Made by a program: the position numbers and the translations under genes. The notes under the pieces are model-generated. The model saw nothing but the letters and a program-made list of their open reading frames with translations. It searched no databases and was not told the origin of the DNA. Shown here piece after piece: positions 1 through 21,574 of a stretch of 24,999 nt of DNA (positions within the stretch are counted from its first letter, which is position 1; the number at the start of each line of letters is the position of its first letter). Source of the DNA: Elysia marginata (taxonomy: Eukaryota > Mollusca > Gastropoda > Plakobranchidae); assembly GCA_019649035.1 (NCBI GenBank), contig BMAT01007739.1, forward strand, positions 190,232 to 215,230, written 5' to 3'.

Positions 1-1500
1 ATTTTATAATTGTTGTTTTTTATCTTATTTGTCAGCATTTATCACTAAATAGTTTTTTTGGTTTTACCCTTTAATCCTTGTTTTGTACCCAACAAAGGAA
101 TGCAAAACACTATCTTCACACTCTCAATGCTGATGGAAAGAGCTGTTGAAGTCCAAAACGATGTCTACTGCAGTTTCATGGATAATTCAAAAGCTTCTGA
201 CAGGGTGAAAATTCGGCATTGTTTGGAATATTAGATCAACTGAACATTGATGACAAAGACCTCAGAACCTTCAGAATCTGTACTGGGAACAAGTGGCTGC
301 AATCTGCATCGACAGGGAATACACCAATTTTACTGAAATCAAGAGAGGTGTGAGACAAGGCTGTGTACTGTCCCCTGATCTGTTCAACCTAAATAGGGAG
401 GTAATCCTACACAATGTCACTGATATGGAAGGTGTCAAGGTGGGAGGCAGAAATATTAACTTGAGATATGCAGATGATACTGTTCTCATTGCCAACTCTC
501 AAGAAAACTTGCAAGCCCTTCTTTCTGTTGTCACCTGTTAAAGTGAAAGTATGGGGCTCAAACTCAACGCAAAGAAGATGGAATGCATGGTAGTATATAA
601 GAAGCAAGTCAAACCCCAATGCGTTGTCCAGTTCAAAAGCACAAAATTCAAATAAGTGAAAAACTTGAAGTATCTTAGTTTTACAGTTTCCTCAAATGCG
701 AAATGTGATCAAGAAATCAAGAAAATAATAGCAATGTCGAAAGAAATCTTTACAAAAATGGGAACCATATTAAAAAACAGGAATATTCAGTTTAGAACAA
801 AAATCAAAGTCCTTAAGGCAAATGTGTGGTCCGTCTTGATGTACGGCAGCGAGTGCTGGATAATTAGCAAAGAAATGGAGATACGTTTGCTGGCTGCTGA
901 AATTGTTTTCTCCGAAGACTTTTAAGAATTTCATGACCAGAGAAGAAAACAAACGAAGAAGTCTTGCGCCTGGCCGAGACAGATATGTTGTGACTGATAA
1001 GAAAGAGACAAATTCAATTTTTCGGCCTTATACATAGACACGGCAGTCTGGTAAAACTAGTGCTGCACAGGAAAGTGGAAGGAAGACGCGCTCACGGTCA
1101 ACAACAACAGACTTTCATGGACAGTCTGTCTCGCTTCATCAACACATCTAACAAAAGCCTTTCTAAACTGGACATATTCCGAAAGACTGAGGACAGAGAG
1201 GCTTGGAAATCCCTGTTCATCAATGTCTGGGCCAGACTTGACACCTGGAGAAGAAAAATCCTTGTCCTATCCAAACTTGTCTCTTTACTTTGCTTGAATT
1301 ATTTTTGTGAACTGACAATAGGTTTTAAAGAAAATTATAAATTATGTGCATATTATGTCATTTGCGATGTTGAAAAAGCCCTCTTTTTTCTCTTGTCCAA
1401 AGTTTTTCAAACTGTTTTGAACTAGGTGCTTGTATTCTCCCTCCCACAAACACAAAAAACAACAAAAAGAAAAGCAAATAAAAAAATTAACAAAAGAAAA
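1..1500 (+). mobile_element. LINE (non-LTR retrotransposon) fragment, RT and C-terminal part
   Basis: Pieces in shifting frames read as a non-LTR reverse transcriptase: GMQNTIFTLSMLMERAVEVQ and FMDNSKASDRV near 100-210, IKRGVRQGCVLSPDLFNL near 340-390, and the catalytic YADDTVLIA at 467-493. Next come NLKYLSFTVSSNAKCDQEIK (RT thumb region, near 663-720), VLMYGSECWIISKEME and, near 1060-1240, a C-terminal segment with RKVEGRRAHGQQQQ. In-frame stops (for example after 541 and at 654) and several frameshifts show it is dead. The A-rich stretch at 1447-1500 may be the 3' tail. The style suggests an RTE-like clade, though the clade is not certain. It lies in an intron upstream of SIRT2 exon 1, sense to the gene, and its 5' part is missing or outside the window. 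Confidence 0.88.
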
Positions 1501-1643
1501 AAATGCCAGCACAATATCACGTAACCAGTTAGAGGGTGGAATAGATAGTCTGAGAGAGAGAAATTCTTCTTCCTTATGTTTAACTTGTTAATATTTGTGA
1601 TATATAAAAACTTTGGGAAAAAAAATTCTTTCCTGTTGAATAA

Positions 1644-12973
<11,330 letters not shown>

Positions 12974-13000
12974 TGGGAAGCAGCAAACTGGATGCTTCTA

Positions 13001-13006
13001 AATAAA
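13001..13006 (+). promoter_or_regulatory. Possible SIRT2 poly(A) signal
   Basis: AATAAA lies 28 nt after the SIRT2 stop codon and would give a very short 3' UTR. Other AATAAA sequences occur much further on (for example near 14216, 16465 and 16549), so a longer transcript end is equally possible. Confidence 0.4.
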
Positions 13007-14705
13007 GGCAAGATATAGTTGCAGTGACCTCTATTGCATAAACGCATGATTAAGATAAATATGACTGCAAAACTAACAAGAAAATTTTAGTAGTAAGAAA
13101 TCATCTTGTATCAAAGATACTTTGTTCTTCGATCATAAAGCAATGCCAGAGATGTTCTTTAGATTTTAAGATAATTATAATCTTAGCAGTCAATGCAAAA
13201 AAAAATGTATAGAAGGGAATAGTAGGGCAACAGCTGATTTTTAAAACTCATGCTGTTTTGAATTGATCTGGATGAGCCAGGGACTGAATACTCAGTTGAG
13301 TCTTGATAACTGAAAACTGGATAATTGGAATACTTGTTAAATTGAAACTTTTCAGTGAAATCTGGATAAAGTCATTACTTCAAGACTGAACGAGTGAAAA
13401 ATATACAATATAGGATACCAAAAAAAGCTGACTTTAAGTAAGGCTTTGCCTCAAAGGTGTTGATTTAAAGTGGATTTCACTGTGTTTATTTAAAGATTTT
13501 TTTTTCTGATGGCTTAATTTTTCCAAAGCAAATTATATAAAGAACAACAACAAAAAAAAAAGCAAACATGAACATACAGATTTTAACAGGTAACGAAAGC
13601 ATATTGGAGTGTTGATGATGTACACTCTCTGGTAAAATATAATCAAACATTTACAACAGTAATCTTAGCAGTGTAACTGAATGGTAGCGGTATCAAGAAT
13701 GTACAGGAAACAAATTTGTATTCGAGTGTTGATTTCCTACGCTCTACGGAAATATATATATAACAATATTAACTTTATAGCAAAATGTTAATGGTAATAC
13801 TATAGAAATAGTAATTTAGGGGATGTTTACTGTAGTAGTAATAAGTTTCTATGGTCATTGGAAAAATAAACTTTCATGTTTAAATTCATATTCAAGAGTT
13901 ATAACCATAATGCTCTCGACACCAATAATGTAAACATTTGGCGCTATTAGCAAAAGTGATAGCTTGAATGGGTGTATTGCAAGAAATAATACTAATTCCA
14001 ATAATTTATGATAGTGATGATAGTATAATATTGATATGATAACAGTCATTAAAACAATACTATAAATAATATGATCAAATTTTAATGTTGCAGTGTTCAA
14101 TGTTGTTTTGGCTTGTTTTGATGTGGGCCTACTGAAATTAGTTTAAGTCTTTTTTTTTCCTTCATGATAAGTATGAACCAGCAAATATAGGTGCCGTTTA
14201 TTTAAACAAGAGTACAATAAATAATTATAAGAACTTATAGTAAGAACTTATAGTAGCGGATGTATAATTTAAAGATCGTATTTGTCTTTCATGAAATACA
14301 CTGATAAGTCAAAATACAGATTATAATTTGAAGTTGAATTTTATTCCCATTGGATTTGAACTATTGGGACTGGACTGCTCAAAGGGAAATGCTTTGTTAC
14401 CGTATAAGGCACCAATCTGTCCCTCTTTAATTTTTTCTTTACCGTTGATTGTGAAGAAAACCTTATTTCATATTAAAATGATTAAAAAGTGAAGGTCAAC
14501 TTTAACATACCACTAAAAAAAAGTGGTATGGCAGGGGAACACACAAAATTACATTGTGGTTTTGCCCGCTTCCCAAACTCTTCTGTAAGATCAAGTCTAA
14601 CTCTGCTTGCATATTTTATGAAATTGTTTAAAATTCAATGTCTTTATTTTGGTAGGGCCCTTGGATAAGTTTAGCTAGGTGGGGGGAAAATGAAATTTTT
14701 AGGGC

Positions 14706-14745
14706 AAAGCTTTTAACCATGAATGAAAGCTTTTAACCATGAATG
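14706..14745. repeat. 20-bp direct repeat, two perfect copies
   Basis: aaagcttttaaccatgaatg occurs twice head to tail, a recent replication-slippage type duplication. Confidence 0.85.
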
Positions 14746-14774
14746 TTTCTAGGCCTTGATGGAGATTCAGCCTA

Positions 14775-14875
14775 AGATTTGTTTGCCATGTTTTCTCTGA
14801 TTTTAGGCTCTGGGTGTCATGTTTTTTTTTCTGTTTTAGGCTCTGCTTGACATGTTTTCTTTTGTTTTATCTAAA
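14775..14875. repeat. Short diverged tandem repeat (about 3 copies)
   Basis: Units containing ttttaggctctg followed by a (t)gtcatgtttt-like end recur roughly every 35-50 bp. A related single sequence, tttaggctctgcatgacaag, lies at about 4149 in a SIRT2 intron, so this may be part of a dispersed repeat. Confidence 0.45.
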
Positions 14876-16153
14876 GGTGAAGGCCAAGATTTTGCCTTAT
14901 TCCTTACTGAACATTTCCAATACTAAACTATGCAACTCTGGAGAAGCTAGCTCATACATCTACTGCTTAGATTTCTGAGTTAACTTAAATCATGATGAAA
15001 TGTTGAATTAATTTGTGTGGTTTTGCTTTAAGAATTTTTTTGTAGCTTGAAAAAATTGTCAGAAGCCATCGTCCTATTAGGAATAATTCATGACTAGTTT
15101 TATTTACTCAAGCTAAGAGAGGACTGGCACTAATAATTTGTTCACATTTTCAGTATGGAGTTAGATTGATGGCTTGATTTTACTTTTTTGAAGGTTAGAA
15201 TTTTTCATCATAGATGTTGTAATATTTATTGGTTAAGGAGACTTTTCAAGTATATATGTAATGTATAATATGTATCATTGTATGTTGCTTTTGATATTTT
15301 GTATTTTTATGGAACCAATGAAGCTTTTTTCACGCTGTAAATCCTAGGTATCACCGGAGTGCTCAAATAAGTTATTATTTTCTCTTTGTTGACTTGCATT
15401 TATCTATTTTCTTTTCCTCAAATTTTTGCTCATTTTTGTTTTGTTTTATTCTTTTAAATCGTCTGATTTACTATTTTAAAGAAAAAAAACTTAAAGTAAT
15501 TCTGAGTGTCAGTCCTTCTATTTTAGTACAGTACAACAAATTTTAAGAAAACATGAGACTATGAATGTGAGGGATGAAAAACAATTTTTTTTATCTTGGT
15601 CAAACCTCTGAAATAATAGCAGGTAGATTTTATGCAAATTGCCTATTGACTCTAATGTGGGCTAGGTTTGACTTTGATTCCGTCAGTTTTTTGTCTGCCT
15701 CGCTCAGGTACCCAAGTTAAGTCAGAGCAATATCAAGCAAAATAGGGAGTAACACGTTAATCATATGTATTTGGATTTTGTTAAAACTTTATAAATTTTC
15801 ATCAGTCAGGTATTACTCTGGTTGTCTCACAAATGTAGAATTAAAAAAAAACAACTTTTCAAGTTTTGCAATTTCTTTCAGTATATCAGTGTATTGCGAA
15901 ATTCTACAGCTAGACTATTTAATACAAGTAAAAGAAAAATAATATGTCATAACACTTTCAATTCATGAAAGTCTTATTCAATTGGATGTTTTACTTTCTT
16001 TTACTGTAAAATCAATTTTATGAAATATATCTAGATATTTAGAGAGAGCAATGTGGAAAAAAAGATCTAAATCTCATAAGTTTCTTTGCTTGAAAATCAT
16101 AATCGCTTTTTTTTTTTGTTTTTGTTTTTCGAGGGGAGGGGGGCATGTTGACT

Positions 16154-16407
16154 TGTGCATTGGTCTATAATCCTTTTGTTAATGCATTGGTCTATAATCC
16201 TTGTGTTAATGCATTGGTCTATAATCCTTGTGTGAATGCATTGGTCTATAATCCTTGTGTTAATGCATTGGTCTATAATCCTTGTGTTAATGCATTGGTC
16301 CATAATATTTGTGTTATCTTAATGCATTGGTCTATAAATCCTTTTGTTAATGCATTGGTCCATAATATTTGTGTTATCTTAATGCATTGGTCTATAATCC
16401 TTGTGTT
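16154..16407. repeat. 27-bp minisatellite, nine copies
   Basis: The basic unit is aatgcattggtctataatcc plus ttgtgtt, 27 bp. Copies start at 16154, 16181, 16208, 16235, 16262, 16289, 16321, 16349 and 16381. Two copies (16289 and 16349) are a 32-bp variant with atatttgtgttatctt, alternating with shorter units. This shows a higher-order duplication of a two-unit block. Because 27 is divisible by 3, several frames stay open across it. There is no reason to think it is coding. Confidence 0.95.
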
Positions 16408-16814
16408 AATCATGGCTGTGATACACTTTTTTAATTTGTTGACATGAGTGTCCATAAATAAATTGTATATTGTTAAATGTTAATTTTGGTGTAAATAGAT
16501 ATAGATTTTTTTAAACATTAACTGCAGATAACTTTTTTGATTGTGAAAATAAATGTTCTGTGATTGGTGGAATATGTTTTTCATTAAGGAAGAAAATATT
16601 ATTTATACATATATATCCTTTGCCCTGTTTTTTTAAAATAAGATGAAAGCTTTCTCAACAACTGACTATGAACTTGTTAAAAAGAATCTTTGCTATTACT
16701 CTGTTATCAGTGGATAGTAGCTTTGAGGTCTTACATCCACCCTCAAAGAAAGATAAAACTCAGAAATTTTACAGACCTATACCCAGCAGTTGGTAATGTC
16801 TGATGGAGTTGATA

Positions 16815-17065
16815 AAGAGGGTTTTGTGGTCTAGCATTACGGTGCTGCACTACGAATGGAGCCACTGACTCCATGGTTAAAAACCTCAAGCTGTCACCCA
16901 GCAGAATGACTTGGGTACCTGGTTGTCAACCCTGGGAAAATTAAAGTAGCGAAGGGAGAGGGTTGGGCTTCGTCTATCACATGCTGTGCCCAATACTTGG
17001 TGTGTCAGTTCAGCACACTGGGGCTATGGGACTCTTTACCCCAACCTTTTACCAAAGTGATTGAA
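16815..17065 (+). mobile_element. tRNA-derived SINE-like element, degenerate
   Basis: tggtctagcattacggtgct resembles an A-box region (tggtctagtggttagg type), and atggttaaaaacctc a decayed B box about 45 bp on. A GC-richer body follows with gacttgggtacctggttg, aaagtagcgaagggagag and ggctatgggactctttacc. The head and body resemble mollusc SINEs as I remember them, but I cannot name the family or its exact ends. Confidence 0.5.
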
Positions 17066-17450
17066 CGTTTTTTAAATTTAGACAAAAACTCCCTGTTTTC
17101 AAGAACTTATTTCAAGAACCAGACACTGGCTTCATTTGCCAGGCTACATGATTTTCCTGCATGCACATAATTGGTCAGGCGTACAACAGGCTTAGACTCA
17201 GAGTCCAGTTTGTAGCAGCCTACCTGCTCTGTTGTTCCTCCTACTGATGCGGCATGAACTGGTTAGCATAGCCTGCTCAAGGCCTTGTACAATGGACACG
17301 GGCTGTTTTAGCTTGGTTCAGACAAACAGACCACATGATGTTATAGCCCAGCCTGGGAAAAAGGCTCGAGCGTGCACTTGACTCCGCAACTTACTCTTGT
17401 TGTCATGTTGTCAATGTGGATTATGCTTCACTGGGAAAACAAAGTTTTGG
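17066..17450. other. GC-richer unrecognised segment
   Basis: About 380 bp directly after the SINE-like element is clearly less AT-rich than the flanks. No long open frame or known motif is visible. It may be more of a composite repeat or unique spacer. Confidence 0.3.
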
Positions 17451-20186
17451 AGTATCTAACATTTATTTTCTTAGTCACATCTGGAACACTTATATTATAA
17501 TCTGAAACTCTGAAGAGCTTGTGTCTGTCAACTCGGCATGTACCATATCCTTCTTGTAGAAGAACTTCAAGTAAAATATAATGTATAATCTCTCTCTCTG
17601 TCTCTCTTATTCACTTTTTAAAATATTTCTGTCACCTATTTAGACATTCAAAGAGATCAATCAAAAGATTTTTGTATTATAAGCACTTTATTTCAGTATG
17701 TATGTTGCACACAAAAAATGAAGTAAAAACAAACAAAAATGCAAAATTAAAAAATATCTTTTTTGGCAGCAGTGTAATAAAATTAAAACCAAAATGAAGG
17801 CCAAGTAAAAACACATTTTGATTATAATGTATATGAAAATCTCAGGATAAAGAATAGAATACCAAGCACCATGCAGTAAGAGAGATAAATGTGTAAACAA
17901 TTTTCTCCAGAAACAAGAGACTCAATGTAAAAAAAAAGAGGAAAAGTTGGTGAAAAATATAACTACAAGTAAATGTATTTACAATATCTAATAGCATTGA
18001 CAACTCCAGAGGAAAATCTAAAGCATGCAATTTTGATAAAATTACATGTCTAACGTATCTTTTTGTTCTTTGGATTGTAACAGCAGTATGCATATTTAGA
18101 TATAAATTTCTAGAAATTCTACTTCTTTTCATATAGGCCTAATATTTAACGAGAAAAAAAAAACATTTAGGAAGACTGGTTTTGTTTTTGTACATAAGAA
18201 ATTTTCTGATCTGAAGTTGGAAGCAATTTTATGATGATTATTTTAAAATTATATAACATATTGCATGCTGAATTTCTCTTTTGTGTAGAATCACTTACAT
18301 ATAGGCCTATACATGTAGTTTGGTTCTGACTCTCAAGGGACTTTCCAGGTATGGTGTAAAACAGAGTATCATGTTTGGATCCCTGATTAAATACACAGTG
18401 AATGTAAATTCACAATCCAAGCATGCCTTGTTTCAAAATAAATGGATTTCAACTCGCACACAAACATGAAACTTGACTTTGTCATCTCTCAACTAAGAAG
18501 ATAGCACAAGACACACATACCTCATATAGAAAATTAGATAAAAGTTTTACAAAATTTTATGAAAGGGATACATATACATGCTTTCTGACTGTATTCTTGT
18601 TTAATCATAAAATGACTTGACTAAGTCCACAGAGCTTGAGTGATGGTTTGCTTAGTTGTGAACAACAAAACAATGATTTTCTCGTAATGTAGAATGGCTC
18701 AAACTTACTGTAAGGATGACACTATTTAAGGTGTAAAAGCTATGATAGATCATTATGAACAACGATTTTCTCATAATGTAGAATCACACAAACTTAGTCT
18801 AAACATGATACTATCTAACGTGTAAAAGCTATGGTAGATCAAGATTTTAAGAAAGACGGGCATATAAAAAAAAGGTACTTGTATTATCTAAAGATGCTGT
18901 GAGCTGCACATTGCACAAGACTATAATTTTGATTGTATCCCTTTAGTTTACATCTTGCAAGTCAGGTTAAGTACTCTGACTATAAAATTAAAAAATGTTA
19001 AAGTAACCCTTTATTACCTATCTGACTGATGGAGAGCTGTTATTCAATAGACTAGTAAAGATATTTAGTAGATCCGAGCTTTGATCATTCAACTTGATTT
19101 ATCAAGAATTATTTCTATAAATATATTCCCATATAAACATGCACTGTGAAGATGTAATAATTACAACAATAAGCTTTCCCATATATATACATTGTAAAAA
19201 ATACAAACAAACTTCTTGGTCAACACCACTGGCAAACAAAGGATTTTAAAACTCATAATACTGCGTTGCTATCAAATGACAAAATGAAAGCTAAATATAA
19301 AATGTTTCGTTTTTGTTTCCGGAAAAAAATTATACCTTTCCTGATTGATACGTATGCTTGCACTGTTATAAGTGAAACAGCTATCAAGACTACAGGTTTC
19401 GACTGAGAGCATTGAGATTCATTAGCAGCCAATTAGGAGCCATTGTCTTTAGGCCCTTAATAAGGTTCCAGAAGACTTATAGTACCAGTTGAATACAGTG
19501 AACCAAGCATAATCGACAAACTAACAAATCAAGAGACATTTTAAAAAAAAGGAACCTTAGGAAGACTTCATGGATATCTGATTGTTCAACAGCTCTTTAT
19601 ACCTGGATCATTTAGAAGCTTGGAGGTTGTTTTAAAAGATTGAACAGTTTTCAGCTTTTACATTTTATCTGCTGAACATGGAAACTTATTACTATATTAG
19701 CAACTTAAAACTAAAATGCTTTTAATGTTAATAATATTAATAAACACAAGCAACATTGTTACTTAAGAAATCCTTTCTTAAATTTCACACTCTAGCCAAT
19801 ATATGTAAATACATATATGAAAACATGTAATCTAAATTGAAATACATGTATTATTCTGCAAAAGTCTTTAAAAAGTACACTGTATACAGGTCCTGCCAGA
19901 GGTATTAAGAGAATAAATCATAATTATTTTATCTGATCAAGGGTTACAGTGCTAACTTATTTCCCTCCACTTTTTTTCTTTGAGCCTTATTTTTATATCG
20001 ATGAGAATTGAAACCCATCTTAAAGTTACTTAAAGATTTTGATGTATACAACCAAGGTCCATGAAAAAGAAAAATTTTTTTTGTAAGTAAATTCAAGTGG
20101 TGAAAAGTGTTCAACTTTTTTTTTTGGCAGTGACCTTTTTGTTTTATCTGTCTTATATTTTCAATCAGAGTAGCAAGCTGTAATAA
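17451..20186. other. Downstream side of the claudin-like gene: possible long 3' UTR and spacer
   Basis: AT-rich with no recognised gene. Minus-strand AATAAA signals at 19010-19015 and 17687-17692 could end the claudin-like transcript, giving 3' UTRs of about 1.3 or 2.6 kb. I cannot choose between them. The two overlapping minus-strand open frames near 17688-18132 look like AT-driven chance frames. The 89-bp duplication at 18672-18849 lies inside. Confidence 0.45.
18672..18849. repeat. 89-bp tandem duplication, two diverged copies
   Basis: gattttctcgtaatgtagaa at 18675 recurs as gattttctcataatgtagaa at 18764. Both are followed by gtgtaaaagctatg(a/g)tagatca. Copies are about 80% alike, so the duplication is not recent. 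Confidence 0.85.
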
Positions 20187-20274
20187 GACTAGCATGAGAG
20201 AGTAAAGCTGGTATTATCATCACTGTTTTAGACTAGTGCAAGAGAGTAAAGCTAGTATTATTATCACTGTTTTA
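20187..20274. repeat. 44-bp tandem duplication ending at the claudin-like stop codon
   Basis: Copies at 20187-20230 and 20231-20274 both run from gactag to cactgtttta and differ at about six positions. The last three bases of the second copy (20272-20274) are the stop codon TAA of the claudin-like gene read on the minus strand, so the unit is the stop plus the first 41 bases of the 3' UTR. Confidence 0.93.
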
Positions 20275-20429
20275 TCGCACAAGCTGCAGGATGAGACAAA
20301 AGCCGGCCACTCCGTACAAGACACTCCCAGCAATGGACAGTCCCATTGACCAGCCAATCTCACCCCTCTTGTAGTTCTCCCGGTTGTCTTTAGAACCAAA
20401 CAAGGCAAATCCAATGCACGCAAAAAGAA
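20272..20429 (-). CDS. Claudin-like exon 3: end of TM3, loop 2, TM4, stop
   Basis: Acceptor TTTCCACTCCAG; 158 nt. It completes a Leu codon, then LFACIGFALFGSKDNRENYK (end of TM3 and second extracellular loop), RGEIGWSMGLSIAGSVLYG and the rest of TM4, ending LVR and TAA. Confidence 0.9.
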
Positions 20430-21227
20430 CTGGAGTGGAAATCAAAAGGAATTTAGATATATATAGTGATTGAATAGAAAGATGGAGGAATCCTTATATA
20501 TAATGATAAAGTCAGAACCTAGGTACTAAAAAATATGTTGACTTTAAACAAAGAGCCCATTACAAAAAAGAATATTAAAAAACATACAAAACTGGACTGC
20601 CAAACAGGCTGACTTAAGTAAGAGTTTCCCTTAAACTTTGTGGTGACTTAGACTTAGAAGTTAGAGTCAATTCCGCTGTAAGACAATATTGGTAGCACTC
20701 CCACAAAATGAGTTGGTTTGTGCTGATGTTCGAATTAATAAATCGGACATTTTCTCTCAAAGGGTTTAAATTTCACTAAACTTTTCTAGGTGTACATTAA
20801 AAGTTTATGATGTTTTTTTTTATCTGAAGTAATCTAGACATAGTTGTTTTGGTGGTTGGTAGAGAGATAACCTGAAAGTTTTCTTACCAAATATAATTTT
20901 AGGCTCGCATGTAATGGGTTAAAGACTACCTATAAATCATTGTAAAACTCAAGTAGTAAGACAACAAGAGATTGAACCTACGCCCGGCAAATACGAAGGC
21001 TGTGCACGCCTGTAAGAAGTCTCGACGTCTGCAGGAATCCATGCACAAGTAGAGCAAAAGTGTTGCCAAGCCGAGGAAAAACCCAATTAGACCAAGGCAC
21101 TCCATAGCTTGAATAGCTCGGTGGTAGTCTGTAAAATTATGGAAAAAAGAGGTTGATTAAATACCCCCCACCTCCACTCAAACTGTTATTTCTACTATTT
21201 CTTCTTCTTCTTCTTCTTTTTCTTCTT

Positions 21228-21299
<72 letters not shown>

Positions 21300-21347
21300 G
21301 TACTACGACTACGACTGCTATAAATACTACTACCACCACCACCACCA

Positions 21348-21425
<78 letters not shown>

Positions 21426-21539
21426 ACAGTACTACGACTACTAGTACTACTACGACTATAACTGCTATAATTTCTACTACCACCACTACTAGTACTACAT
21501 GTACTACTACTACTACCGTACTACTTCTACTACCACTAT

Positions 21540-21574
<35 letters not shown>

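Larger units (their letters stand above)
12974..16153. other. Region after SIRT2: possible 3' UTR and spacer
   Basis: About 3.2 kb of AT-rich sequence without a recognised gene. Weak internal structure includes a diverged duplication (segments near 13603 and 13722 share gagtgttgat), an 8-bp hairpin at 14508-14529, a 20-bp direct repeat at 14706-14745 and three diverged tttaggctctg-type units near 14775-14870. The short open frame at 13855-14100 on the minus strand has no recognisable features. Confidence 0.5.

Noticed and set aside
293-925. Open frames with RT similarity as a working gene
   Set aside because: They are parts of one decayed LINE with internal stops and frameshifts, lacking its endonuclease region in this window.
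16097-16455. Repeat-peptide open frames on both strands
   Set aside because: They are products of a 27-bp tandem repeat whose period is a multiple of three. No start context, domain or splice partner supports them.
17688-18132. Overlapping minus-strand frames with hydrophobic stretches
   Set aside because: Phe/Leu/Ile-rich peptides are expected from AT-rich DNA. There is no domain or clear splice structure; the stretch may instead be 3' UTR of the claudin-like gene.
21178-21486. Polyvaline open frame on the minus strand
   Set aside because: It is a translation of the triplet repeat inside an intron of a well-supported gene.
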